Below the pieces are notes generated by a model. The model was not told the origin of the DNA. It worked only from the letters and a program-made list of their open reading frames with translations, and did no database searches. A program made the position numbers and the translations under genes. Of a stretch of 64,000 bases of DNA, positions 17,081 to 26,154 are shown piece by piece; the stretch's first letter is position 1; every line of letters begins with the position of its first letter. Source of the DNA: Gammaproteobacteria bacterium (GTDB lineage Bacteria; Pseudomonadota; Gammaproteobacteria; Pseudomonadales; Azotimanducaceae); the NCBI GenBank assembly GCA_026706935.1, contig JAPOXV010000019.1, forward strand, positions 62,001 through 126,000, in the 5' to 3' direction.

Positions 17081-18265
17081 TTGAATATGGGTAAGCTGAA
17101 GGCGAGTTCTCTCGCCCTACCCCTTATCGCCTTCGTGGTCGTCACGTTACTCGTGCCGATTTTCTCGCTCGTTCGGCTGAGCGTTTATGACAGCACGGTT
17201 GCGGAGGCACTTCCTAAGACGGCTGAAGTGCTTCAAGCATGGTCAGGCACCGAACTTCCCTCTATCGAAGTCTACGAGACGCTCGCCGAGGAGCTCATTG
17301 CGGCGCAAGAGACGCGCGAACTAGGGAGAGTCGCGTCTCGCGTCAACCGCATCTTGAGTGGGTCGCGGTCGACCATCTCGAAAACGCCGCGTCGATTTGC
17401 ACGCACGGATGCACCTGATGCGCGTGAAGAGTTCATTGAAATCGACGAGGATTGGGGTGAGTTAGCGATCTGGCACGCATTGAGGCAAGCCACCGACACG
17501 TTCACCAGTCGAAACTTCCTTCAAGCGGTCGACTTTCGACTCATGCCTGACGGGTCGATCGAACGGATGCCGGAGTCGCAGCAGGTTTATGTCACGCTCT
17601 TCATCCGCACGTTGGGCGTGAGCATTGCGGTTACCGCATTGTGTTTTCTCATCGGTTATCCGATGGCTTACGCGATGGCACACGCGTCGTCCGGTTGGGC
17701 GCGCATACTCCTGGTACTCGTGCTCATTCCATTCTGGACATCGTTGCTTGTGAGGACCACTTCCTGGATCGTGATCTTGCAACAACAGGGAGTGCTCAAC
17801 GACATTTTCGTGTTTCTCGGCATCGTGGCAGACGACAACCGATTGACCATGGTGCACAACATGACCGGCACGCTCGTTGCGATGACGCAAGTCCTGTTAC
17901 CGTTCATGATCCTACCGCTCTACTCGGTCATGACCAACATCCCACGCGACCTAACGAAAGCGGCGAGTTCCCTTGGTGCCAATCCGTTTCAAGCGTTCGT
18001 TCGCGTGTACTTTCCAAATTCACTCCCTGGCGTCGCCGCAGGTGGATTGCTCGTGTTCATACTCTCGATTGGCTACTACATAACACCAGCTTTAGTCGGT
18101 GGCTCGAAGGGGCAGCTTATTTCGAATTTGATCGCCTACCACCTGCAAACGTCGCTCAACTGGGGACTTGCCGCCGCGCTCTCGGTGATTCTGCTAGTCG
18201 GTGTGATCGTGCTCTACGTTGTGTACGACCGGTTCATCGGCATTGACCGGATGAAACTCGGATGA
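17081..18265 (+). CDS. Polyamine-type ABC permease (PotB-like)
   Basis: Inner-membrane permease, 394 residues. A first membrane helix (LALPLIAFVVVTLLVPIFSL) is separated from the core by an unusually long periplasmic region of about 120 residues. Then come five further helices with the permease EAA loop as LTKAASSLGANPFQAFVRV. Start is TTG or the ATG two codons later. It overlaps the following permease gene by four bases (ATGA). The long periplasmic insert is longer than in E. coli PotB but common in alpha/gammaproteobacterial homologues. Confidence 0.87.
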   Translation: MNMGKLKASSLALPLIAFVVVTLLVPIFSLVRLSVYDSTVAEALPKTAEVLQAWSGTELPSIEVYETLAEELIAAQETRELGRVASRVNRILSGSRSTISKTPRRFARTDAPDAREEFIEIDEDWGELAIWHALRQATDTFTSRNFLQAVDFRLMPDGSIERMPESQQVYVTLFIRTLGVSIAVTALCFLIGYPMAYAMAHASSGWARILLVLVLIPFWTSLLVRTTSWIVILQQQGVLNDIFVFLGIVADDNRLTMVHNMTGTLVAMTQVLLPFMILPLYSVMTNIPRDLTKAASSLGANPFQAFVRVYFPNSLPGVAAGGLLVFILSIGYYITPALVGGSKGQLISNLIAYHLQTSLNWGLAAALSVILLVGVIVLYVVYDRFIGIDRMKLG

Positions 18266-19098
18266 ACACGTTGTTCTGGCGAACCGTTAAAGGTGCCGTT
18301 GGGGTCTTCACCGCTTTCGGCTTCCTGTTTTTGATCGGTCCGCTCTTCGTGATCGTGCCGCTGAGCTTCAACGCGGAGCCGTATTTCACGTTCCGACCCG
18401 AAATGCTCATGCTCGATCCGGAAGCGTTTTCGCTACGCTGGTACGAGAACCTCTTCAATGACGAGGAATGGCATCGTGCGCTCTTCAATAGTTTCTTCAT
18501 CGGTATCTGCGCTACGATCCTTGCGACTACCCTCGGTACGCTCGCGGCGATCTCGCTGAACCAGTCTAACTTTCCGGCACGCCGAACTGTAATGGCGTTA
18601 CTGATCTCCCCGATGGTTACACCGATCGTGATCGTCGGCGTTAGCGTCTTTTTCTTCTATTCACAGCCGTTTATTGGTCTGGCGCAGACCTATCTCGGAA
18701 TCATCCTCTCGCATGCCATGCTTGGTGCACCGTTCGTGGTCATCACCGTGACTGCGACGCTCGCGGGATTCAACCAAACACTCATGCACGCGGCGTCCAG
18801 TCTAGGCGCAAACGCATGGACCCGATTTCGTCGCGTGCAATTACCCCTGATCTCTCCTGGCGTGATCACAGGTGGGTTGTTCGCGTTTGCGACGTCGTTC
18901 GACGAAGTCGTCGTCGTGCTCTTCATGGGTGGTTTAGAACAACGTACCCTACCGCGTCAAATGTGGAGCGGTATTCGCGAAGAAATCAATCCAACGATTC
19001 TCGCCGTCGCGACGCTATTGATCATCTTTGCGGTTCTGGTTCTGTTCACGGTCGAGTGGTTGCGAGCGCGCACGGCTAAGCAACTGCAACCACAGTAA
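18262..19098 (+). CDS. Polyamine-type ABC permease (PotC-like)
   Basis: Second permease of the importer, 278 residues with six predicted helices. It opens GFLFLIGPLFVIVPLSFN, has FSLRWYENLFNDEEW, as in PotC proteins, and the EAA loop HAASSLGANAWTRFRRVQLP. The SFDEVVVVLFMGG segment is also characteristic. It is translationally coupled to the upstream permease and is the last gene of the operon; a separate promoter-like sequence follows before the next gene. Confidence 0.88.
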   Translation: MNTLFWRTVKGAVGVFTAFGFLFLIGPLFVIVPLSFNAEPYFTFRPEMLMLDPEAFSLRWYENLFNDEEWHRALFNSFFIGICATILATTLGTLAAISLNQSNFPARRTVMALLISPMVTPIVIVGVSVFFFYSQPFIGLAQTYLGIILSHAMLGAPFVVITVTATLAGFNQTLMHAASSLGANAWTRFRRVQLPLISPGVITGGLFAFATSFDEVVVVLFMGGLEQRTLPRQMWSGIREEINPTILAVATLLIIFAVLVLFTVEWLRARTAKQLQPQ

Positions 19099-19119
19099 GA
19101 GAGCTACCTAACACGCCGC

Positions 19120-19147
19120 TTTACATCGCTCAATTCCCGCCTACAAT
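19120..19147 (+). promoter_or_regulatory. Sigma-70-like promoter
   Basis: TTTACA and TACAAT separated by 16 bases, about 28 bases before the ATG of the small membrane protein. Both hexamers differ from consensus at one position. Prediction only. Confidence 0.5.
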
Positions 19148-19175
19148 CAACGTAGATACCTAAGTTGGGTTTGGT

Positions 19176-19529
19176 ATGAAAGTACTTGGTTACATTCTTT
19201 CTGCATTAGCGGTCGTCATCGGCGTTCTGATGCTGATTGACGTGCTGTTCTTGGAATCCGCAGGTCAAATCTGGGATCCCCTCGACTACGTGATCTGCGT
19301 GGCTCTTGCCGTCTGTGTCATACTCGGCATTCGAGATCACCTTTCGGATGGAGGACGTGCGGCCGGTGCTGGCGTCTTACTCAGCGTGTTCGCGTTTCTA
19401 GTCTTTACGGAAACGTTTATTGCTTATTCGACTGAAACCGAGCTGCCGGCCCTGCAATGGATGTGGGTCGATGCGATTGCCGTCATCGCGTTATTGCGTG
19501 AGGGTACGCGTCTCGTCGCGAAGGGATAG
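19176..19529 (+). CDS. Small multi-pass membrane protein
   Basis: A 117-residue protein with about four hydrophobic segments: YILSALAVVIGVLMLIDVLF, LDYVICVALAVCVILGI, AGAGVLLSVFAFLVFTETFI and MWVDAIAVIALLREG. Charged residues lie only in short loops. No known motif. ATG start, with a good sigma-70-like promoter directly upstream, so it is probably transcribed on its own. Function unknown. Confidence 0.65.
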   Translation: MKVLGYILSALAVVIGVLMLIDVLFLESAGQIWDPLDYVICVALAVCVILGIRDHLSDGGRAAGAGVLLSVFAFLVFTETFIAYSTETELPALQWMWVDAIAVIALLREGTRLVAKG

Positions 19530-19674
19530 CGCTTCAACTCGACCTATATACCTGCTTCTCAACCGACGTGCCGCGTTGTCGGCGCGGCGCGTCGGCGCGT
19601 AAAGGTCACTGCATAATTCACGACCTTTCAAGTCCGGAAACGGACGCCATAACGTCCGCATCTTCGAGGGGTCC

Positions 19675-20619
19675 GTGACCGACATTCAGAAATTGGCCGA
19701 ATCGGTCGATTCGCTTAAAGATAGCTTCGAAGACCATCGGTATATCTGCAGTAACCAGATCGCGACCGCAGTCTATCTGGCCTACCACCTGCGTAAACCG
19801 GTTCTTATCGAAGGACCGCCTGGTGTTGGTAAAACCGAGCTTGCCAAAACGACCGCGACGATGTTCGCGTTACCGCTCATTCGCCTTCAGTGCTATGAAG
19901 GACTCGACGAAGCCAAAGCTATCTACGAGTGGAAATACGGGAAGCAGCTGCTGTACACCCAAGTCTTGAAGGAGACCTTGGACGAAGTTTTGCAAGGGGC
20001 GACAGGTTTTCGTGAGTCGGTCAATCGGTTGCATGAGTTTGGCGATATCTTCTTCTCGGAAGAGTTTATGGAACCGCGACCACTGCTCAAAGCATTGCAG
20101 GAAGAGGATGGTTGCGTCCTGCTGATCGACGAAGTCGATAAGTCAGACCATGAGTTTGAGTCTCTGTTGCTTGAGATTCTGTCCGATTTTCAGGTCTCCA
20201 TCCCTGAGATCGGCACGGTGAAGGCTCGCGCTGAACCACCCATGGTGTTCTTGACGAGTAACAACACACGTGAGATTTCAGACGCGCTGAAAAGACGCTG
20301 CCTGCACCTCTATATCCCCTTCCCTGATATCGATCTCGAGCAGAAGATCATCCACGCACGGGTACCCGAAATCCCGCCACAACTACGCACCCAACTCGTC
20401 ACGTTCATACAAGAGCTACGGGACATGGATCTCAAGAAAGTTCCAGCGATCAGCGAGACCATCGATTGGGCTCGAACTCTGCTACTCTTACACACTGAAT
20501 CGCTTGATCCCGAGCTGGTGCGCGAGACGTTGAACGTGATCCTTAAGTTCCAGGAAGATATCGACAACATCGATCACGAAATCTCAACGCTTACGCAGAA
20601 GGCAGTTACGGCGAACTGA
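19675..20619 (+). CDS. MoxR-family AAA+ ATPase
   Basis: A 314-residue MoxR ATPase. Walker A is GPPGVGKT (47-54), Walker B is VLLIDEVDKSD, sensor 1 is in VFLTSNNTRE and the arginine finger in LKRRCLHLYI. MoxR ATPases act as chaperone-like activators, usually with a VWA protein partner; the gene immediately downstream encodes one, 11 bases away. Related pairs accompany CO dehydrogenase maturation (CoxD/CoxE) but no such oxidoreductase is present here, so the target complex is unknown. Start is GTG. Confidence 0.9.
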   Translation: MTDIQKLAESVDSLKDSFEDHRYICSNQIATAVYLAYHLRKPVLIEGPPGVGKTELAKTTATMFALPLIRLQCYEGLDEAKAIYEWKYGKQLLYTQVLKETLDEVLQGATGFRESVNRLHEFGDIFFSEEFMEPRPLLKALQEEDGCVLLIDEVDKSDHEFESLLLEILSDFQVSIPEIGTVKARAEPPMVFLTSNNTREISDALKRRCLHLYIPFPDIDLEQKIIHARVPEIPPQLRTQLVTFIQELRDMDLKKVPAISETIDWARTLLLLHTESLDPELVRETLNVILKFQEDIDNIDHEISTLTQKAVTAN

Positions 20620-20630
20620 TCACCTAGGCG

Positions 20631-22130
20631 ATGGACAAGACGCTAGCCAGCTTCATCGCCACGCTACGAAATGCGGATGTACGTATTTCGCCTGCTGAAA
20701 CACTTGACGCACTCAACGCGGTCGAACTCACCGGTTATCGCGACCGCGAATTTCTAAAGAACACCCTCGCGCTCGTCCTGCCGAAGACGGCGGACGAGAA
20801 GGACACTTACGACACCACGTTCGAACAGTTCTTCCGCTTCGCCGAGGTATCCGGTGAAAGCTCAACCACCTTAGCCACCGATGGTGAAGATGGTGACGGA
20901 GAGGGGGATGGCGAAGGACAGGGTCAAGGCGACGGCCAAGGCGGTAGTGCCGGTCAGACGAAAACGAGCAACTCCAAACGCAAAGCGCGGCCACGATTCA
21001 GCGCCGTAGGCGAAGAGGGCGACAACGAGGAGGAAGAGGACCTCGGCTTAGGCGATATGTCCAATCCTGTCTCCGCACTCGGCAAACTGCTCATGCAGGA
21101 CAGTCGTGTTGAGTTGAGTGTGCAGATGGCGGATGCAGCGAAGGAAGTCAATCTCGACGAGATACAGGTCTTTACGCAGAAAGGTCTCTACACCCGTCGC
21201 ATCATGGATCAGATGGGGCTCGCCGATCTACTTAAAGAGATCTCGGCGCTCAAGCAGAGCTTCAACCTACCCGATCGACGCCTCGCGCAGGAACTAAAGC
21301 GACGCCAGGATTGGTTACGCGAGCAGGTTCGCGACTATGTCGAGCGTCAGTTCCTGCTACATGCCGATGCGACAGGCATGAAACTCCGTGAGGAACTCCT
21401 CCGCAAGATCAAACTCTCAAACGTCGAACACCGTAATTTCCGCCTGATTCAGGAAATCGTGTATCGGATGGCGAAGCGACTCGTGACGATGCACTCGCAG
21501 CGAAAGAAGGTCTTCAAACGCGGTACGTTGAACGTACCTCGAACGTTGCGGCGCAATATGAGTTACGACGGCCACATCTTTGACTTGCAGTGGAAGTCGG
21601 TGAAGGTCGATCGGCCGAAGGTTTTTGCGATATGCGACGTCAGCGGATCCGTCGCGAACTACGCACGTTTCATGCTCATGTTCCTCTATGCGCTTGAAGA
21701 GGTCATGCCGAAGGTACGTTCCTTCGCGTTCTCGTCAGACCTCGCTGAAGTGACCGAGCTCTTTGAGCGAAACAAGATCGAAGACGCCATCTCAAAGACG
21801 TTACGGGACTTCGGCGGCGGTTCGACTGACTATGGTCAAGCACTCGTCGACTTCAAGAAGAAATGTCTTGATGACGTTGACAACAGAACGACCATAATCA
21901 TCCTTGGAGATGCGCGGAATAACTACGGTGACTGCAAACAAGACATCCTTCAAGAGATCTACCAGCGCAGTAAACGCGTGATCTGGTTGAATCCGGAACC
22001 TCGCAACACCTGGAATACTGGTGATGCCGAAATGCGCAAGTACACGCCTTACGTGCATCAAGCTGAAGAATGCAATTCGCTGATGCACCTCGAGCGCACC
22101 GTCGGCAACCTTCTCAAGACTGTACAGTGA
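20631..22130 (+). CDS. VWA-domain (CoxE-like) partner of MoxR ATPase
   Basis: A 499-residue protein with an N-terminal helical domain (residues 1-85), a low-complexity Gly/Asp/Glu/Gln-rich linker (about 90-145), a helical middle part, and a C-terminal von Willebrand A domain. The metal-ion-dependent adhesion motif is DVSGS in FAICDVSGSVANYAR, with the supporting threonine in GGGSTDYG and aspartate in IIILGDARNN. This is the CoxE-like architecture that pairs with MoxR ATPases, and the two genes form an operon. Target unknown. Confidence 0.87.
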   Translation: MDKTLASFIATLRNADVRISPAETLDALNAVELTGYRDREFLKNTLALVLPKTADEKDTYDTTFEQFFRFAEVSGESSTTLATDGEDGDGEGDGEGQGQGDGQGGSAGQTKTSNSKRKARPRFSAVGEEGDNEEEEDLGLGDMSNPVSALGKLLMQDSRVELSVQMADAAKEVNLDEIQVFTQKGLYTRRIMDQMGLADLLKEISALKQSFNLPDRRLAQELKRRQDWLREQVRDYVERQFLLHADATGMKLREELLRKIKLSNVEHRNFRLIQEIVYRMAKRLVTMHSQRKKVFKRGTLNVPRTLRRNMSYDGHIFDLQWKSVKVDRPKVFAICDVSGSVANYARFMLMFLYALEEVMPKVRSFAFSSDLAEVTELFERNKIEDAISKTLRDFGGGSTDYGQALVDFKKKCLDDVDNRTTIIILGDARNNYGDCKQDILQEIYQRSKRVIWLNPEPRNTWNTGDAEMRKYTPYVHQAEECNSLMHLERTVGNLLKTVQ

Positions 22131-22223
22131 GTAACTACCCTGGCTGAGACAAGCAACGAATCCGTCGCCAATGTCATTCCTGGCTCCGGGCGACAACTGG
22201 TCCGCTACGGCATCTACGCCATT

Positions 22224-23840
22224 GTGGGCTTCGTCGTATTGCTGTTTCTACTCGGTCAAGTCAATCAGTGTACTGGCATGCGCAGTTCTTCGATCGGCGC
22301 CGTTGATGCAGCGACTGGCACGATCACGCTGAACCTCGCGCAAGAACCGCCACAACTTGACTCCACCAAGGCGACCGACCAAGTTTCCGGCATGGTCCTT
22401 GGTCACGTCATGGAAGGGTTATTACGTTACGACGAAAACAACAACCTGATCGAAGGCGTTGCTGAATCGTGGTCCGTCACGGACACCGAAGCCAATTTCA
22501 AGCTGAAGCAGGACCTGTTGTGGAGTAACGGGACGCCGATTACGGCGCACGATTTTGTTTTCGCCTGGCGTAAAGCCGTCGATCCGCTGACCGCGTCGCA
22601 ATACGCGTTCATTCTCTTCTTCATTGAGAACGCGAGAGAGATCACGCAGGGCGATATGCCGATTGAATCGCTCGGCGTCACTGCGGTCGACGATCACACG
22701 TTGCATGTGAAACTAATCGAACCGACACCTTTCTTCCTCTCTTTGACCGCGTTTCCGACCTATTTCCCGATCAATCAAGCGTTCTACGAGTCGAGAGACG
22801 GTCGATACGGCGCGAATGCAGAAGATCTGATCTACAACGGACCGTTCACCATCTCACAGTGGGTTCACAATGCCAACGTACGTTTAGAGAAGAACCAGAA
22901 CTACTGGAACAAAGAAGCCGTCCACCTAAACGTCATTGATTTCGCGTACATCTTGAGCGATGCCAACGCAATCATCAACCTGTTTGAAAGCGGCGATATC
23001 GCGCAGGCGGGACTCAATGTCGAACTCGTCGATCGAGCGCTGCGAAATCGATGGGATATTCGCCAACACGTCGATGGTTCCGTGTTCTTCATGGAAATCA
23101 ACTATCGTGAAGGTCGATTGACGCGAAACTACAACCTACGGAAAGCGTTGCAGTACGTGAATGACCCTTCGGAGTTAGTCAATAAGGTCATTAAGCTGCC
23201 AGGCAACCTGCCCGGTGAATCGATATTTCCAGTGTGGTTAAAAGGCGTCAACGGCAAGTTCCGTGAGGAGTTTCCAGCCAAACCATTAGTTACGAATAAC
23301 GACAAGGCGCGCGAGCACTACGCGCTCGCGCTGGAAGAACTCGGACTGGACAAGATCACGTTGGTGATGCTTAGCGGCGACAACCCTTCGGCGAACAAGC
23401 AGAGCGAGTACTACCAGAGTAAATACGCGAAAGAGCTGGGACTTGAACTGAAGCTGGACCGGCAGATCTTTAAACAGCGTCTACAAAAGATGACCGACGG
23501 TGATTTCGATCTGGTACTCGCTGGCTGGGGTCCGGATTACGCGGACGCACTGACATTCGGGGATCTATTCACCTCGTGGAACGAGAACAACCGCGGTCGC
23601 TACAACAACCCGGAGGTCGATCGGCAAGTCGACATCGCAAAGAACTCTAGCGATCCACGAGTCCGAATGGAAGCGTTCGCACGCGTCCAGGATATCCTGA
23701 ATGAAGACGTGGCGATTCTGATGAACTACGAACGCGGTAGTCTGTACGTCGTCCACGATCGGCTCAAGAACGTTGCGCGACGCAGCGTGGGTCCTGACCC
23801 GGACTACGCCTTTGCGCGCATCGTCGACAAGGGGTCATAG
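22224..23840 (+). CDS. Oligopeptide-type ABC transporter substrate-binding protein (OppA-like)
   Basis: Family 5 solute-binding protein for an oligopeptide importer, 538 residues from GTG 22224. The body is typical: TLNLAQEPPQLDSTKATDQ, WSNGTPITAHDFVFAWRKAV, and the C-terminal GWGPDYADALTF. The start is doubtful: from GTG the protein begins inside the hydrophobic segment, whereas the same frame continues upstream through GRQLVRYGIYAI to CTG 22140 without a stop. That extension supplies a basic n-region and a full membrane anchor, so the true start may be CTG 22140 or another rare codon. A cysteine (NQC) follows the helix but is not a classic lipobox. The frame is contiguous with the stop of the VWA gene. 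Confidence 0.88.
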   Translation: MGFVVLLFLLGQVNQCTGMRSSSIGAVDAATGTITLNLAQEPPQLDSTKATDQVSGMVLGHVMEGLLRYDENNNLIEGVAESWSVTDTEANFKLKQDLLWSNGTPITAHDFVFAWRKAVDPLTASQYAFILFFIENAREITQGDMPIESLGVTAVDDHTLHVKLIEPTPFFLSLTAFPTYFPINQAFYESRDGRYGANAEDLIYNGPFTISQWVHNANVRLEKNQNYWNKEAVHLNVIDFAYILSDANAIINLFESGDIAQAGLNVELVDRALRNRWDIRQHVDGSVFFMEINYREGRLTRNYNLRKALQYVNDPSELVNKVIKLPGNLPGESIFPVWLKGVNGKFREEFPAKPLVTNNDKAREHYALALEELGLDKITLVMLSGDNPSANKQSEYYQSKYAKELGLELKLDRQIFKQRLQKMTDGDFDLVLAGWGPDYADALTFGDLFTSWNENNRGRYNNPEVDRQVDIAKNSSDPRVRMEAFARVQDILNEDVAILMNYERGSLYVVHDRLKNVARRSVGPDPDYAFARIVDKGS

Positions 23841-23843
23841 CTA

Positions 23844-24776
23844 GTGGCTTGGTACACGGTGAAACGCCTCATCCAAGGCATCATCACCGTTTGGTTTATC
23901 GCCACCGCTACGTTCTGGGCGATGCATGAAGTACCAGGCGATCCGTTCATCGGTGAGAAAGCGGTCTCACCCGAAGTCGAAGCAAATCTGAAGGCACGGT
24001 GGGGTCTCGATAAGCCGCCGCTTGAGCAGTACTGGATCTTTATGACCAACATGCTGCAAGGTGACTTCGGTATCTCCTTCGCACAAGAAAGTCGAAGCGT
24101 CAACGACATCATCCTGGAACGCTTTCCAGTATCCGCGATTCTGGGCATCCTTGCGATCGTGTTCGCGGGACTTGGCGGTGTGCTGTACGGCGCATTAACG
24201 GCGCTGTATCGGAATCAATGGCCGGACGTTCTGATCATTCTGCTGGTGATCATCGGGATTTCTGTCCCCAGCTTTGTGTTTGCGTCGGTTGGACAACTCA
24301 TCCTCGTTGTGATCAATCAGATCCTAGGCTTCAACGTACTACCCGTCGCAGGTTGGGGCGACATCTCACATATGCTGGTACCGGCGCTCGTACTTGGGTT
24401 AGGGACGATGGCGTTCCTCACTCGACTGATGCGTTCATCGATGCTTGAAATCGTAAGCGCCGACTTCATCCGAACCGCACGATCCAAAGGCGTTCCCGCT
24501 GCACAGGTCTTCTCTCGACACCAGTTGAGGAATGCGGTATTACCTGTCATCACCGTTCTGGGACCGTCGGTCGCGTCGATTACAACAGGTGGATTCGTCG
24601 TTGAGAACATCTTCGGGATTCCCGGACTTGGTCAGTCCTTCGTACTTGCGGTCCAACAGAGCGATTACGGTGTCATCATGGGAACGACGGTGTTCTATGG
24701 TGCGTTTCTGGTACTGATGGTGATCATCGTCGATCTGCTCTATGCATGGATCGATCCAAGGGTACGTCTGGAATGA
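23844..24776 (+). CDS. Oligopeptide ABC permease (OppB/DppB-like)
   Basis: First permease of the Opp-type importer, 310 residues with the standard six helices. It opens WYTVKRLIQGIITVWFIATA, then HEVPGDPFIGE, the conserved proline-rich turn of the family; the EAA loop is RTARSKGVPAAQVFSRH. Starts at GTG three bases after the binding-protein stop, and its own TGA overlaps the ATG of the next permease (ATGA), so the operon is tightly coupled. Confidence 0.92.
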   Translation: MAWYTVKRLIQGIITVWFIATATFWAMHEVPGDPFIGEKAVSPEVEANLKARWGLDKPPLEQYWIFMTNMLQGDFGISFAQESRSVNDIILERFPVSAILGILAIVFAGLGGVLYGALTALYRNQWPDVLIILLVIIGISVPSFVFASVGQLILVVINQILGFNVLPVAGWGDISHMLVPALVLGLGTMAFLTRLMRSSMLEIVSADFIRTARSKGVPAAQVFSRHQLRNAVLPVITVLGPSVASITTGGFVVENIFGIPGLGQSFVLAVQQSDYGVIMGTTVFYGAFLVLMVIIVDLLYAWIDPRVRLE

Positions 24777-26149
24777 GTGACATCGGTACCTACTCATTTC
24801 GACGCGCGCAAGTCGATCTTGATCGTGAGGAGATCAGTCGTCCCTCACTTTCGTACTGGCAAGACGCCTGGTACCGAATTCGAACCAATCGAAGAACCCT
24901 CGCGAGTCTCTTCATCGTGGTCTTCATGGTGTTGGTTGCCGCGTTCGGTCCGATACTCTGGCATTTTGACTACGACACCCAAGACTTAAACCAAACGTCG
25001 AAACCGCCGTGGGCAAGTCGATCGATGACCGTTATCGAGCCGTATACGCCTTGGTTGGACCGACCAGCCGTTGAACGATGGAGCGATACGGGTGCACCAG
25101 CGGACATTCAAGCGATTGGATTCCCGTCGATCGAGTTTGTCCGGTTGACCTGGTCGCCGGTACAAGGCGCGACGCGATATACCATATATCGAACGATTGT
25201 CGATCCAGAAGGCGGACCACTTGGTCTTCCGCTGGGTAACGTCATCGGGGAAAGCGAGAACTCGTACGAGGATCGCATCGATTTAGAGCAACGCCGTTAC
25301 TGGTACTCGGTCGAAGCGACGTTCGCGGATGGCACGACTGCGGCATCAACGCTACCGATCGACGTTGCGGCAGCAGCCACGTTGGCAGGCGCGATTGAGA
25401 GCGGTTGGATCGACGCAGACACAGATCTTCAACCCGGCGACACCCTGAGGACGCCGTGGCACCCGTTGGGCACAGACTACCTCGGACGGGATATGCTCGC
25501 ACGACTTATGAAAGGCGCGCAGATTTCGCTGTTCATCGGCATCGTCGCACCGTTGCTCTTCATCCTGCTCGGCGTGGTGTACGGCAGTTTCGCGGGATTC
25601 ATTGGCGGCAAAACCGACGCGTTGCTCATGCGATTTGCGGATTTTGTGGTCGCCCTACCCTTCCTGCTCTTCATGATCCTGTTCAAGCTCGTGTTTGGAA
25701 TCGGTGCTGGCGAGAGCGGCATCCTGCCGATGCTGGTCGCACTCGTGCTGTTGAGCTGGCCGGCAGCGGCACGGTTGGTGCGAGGGCAAATCCTACAGAT
25801 TCGCGAAGAGGGATATATCGACGCGTCGAGGTTGCTCGGGACGAAAACGCCGCGTTTGATCCTGCGGCACATGATCCCCAATACGATGGGCGTGATCCTG
25901 GTCACGTTCACGTTCGCCGTACCGTCTACCATCTTCACTGAAGCATTCCTCTCGTTCATAGGCATGGGGGTGGAACCGCCAATTCCTTCATGGGGAAGCA
26001 TGTGTAACGATGGGCGCAAGACAATGGAAACGACACCACACGAACTGATATTCCCGGCAATCTTCATCAGTATCACTGTGCTGGCATTCAATATTCTCGG
26101 CGACGGATTGCGTGACGCGCTTGACGCGCGCATGCGGTCTACGGAGTAA
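24773..26149 (+). CDS. Oligopeptide ABC permease (OppC-like) with inserted FN3-like domain
   Basis: Second permease, 458 residues, far longer than the usual 290-310 for OppC. The first helix is at about 43-63 (TLASLFIVVFMVLVAAFGPI) and the transport domain begins at about residue 228 (WHPLGTDYLGRDMLARLMKG). The EAA loop is YIDASRLLGTKTPRLI. The extra residues lie in the periplasmic loop after helix 1 and include a fibronectin type III-like module at about 118-198 (VRLTWSPVQGATRYTIYR, then NSYEDRIDLEQRRYWYSVEA). Start ATG 24773 is preferred because of the ATGA overlap with the previous gene. The insert may contact the binding protein; that is inference. Confidence 0.9.
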   Translation: MSDIGTYSFRRAQVDLDREEISRPSLSYWQDAWYRIRTNRRTLASLFIVVFMVLVAAFGPILWHFDYDTQDLNQTSKPPWASRSMTVIEPYTPWLDRPAVERWSDTGAPADIQAIGFPSIEFVRLTWSPVQGATRYTIYRTIVDPEGGPLGLPLGNVIGESENSYEDRIDLEQRRYWYSVEATFADGTTAASTLPIDVAAAATLAGAIESGWIDADTDLQPGDTLRTPWHPLGTDYLGRDMLARLMKGAQISLFIGIVAPLLFILLGVVYGSFAGFIGGKTDALLMRFADFVVALPFLLFMILFKLVFGIGAGESGILPMLVALVLLSWPAAARLVRGQILQIREEGYIDASRLLGTKTPRLILRHMIPNTMGVILVTFTFAVPSTIFTEAFLSFIGMGVEPPIPSWGSMCNDGRKTMETTPHELIFPAIFISITVLAFNILGDGLRDALDARMRSTE

Positions 26150-26154
26150 TCAAC

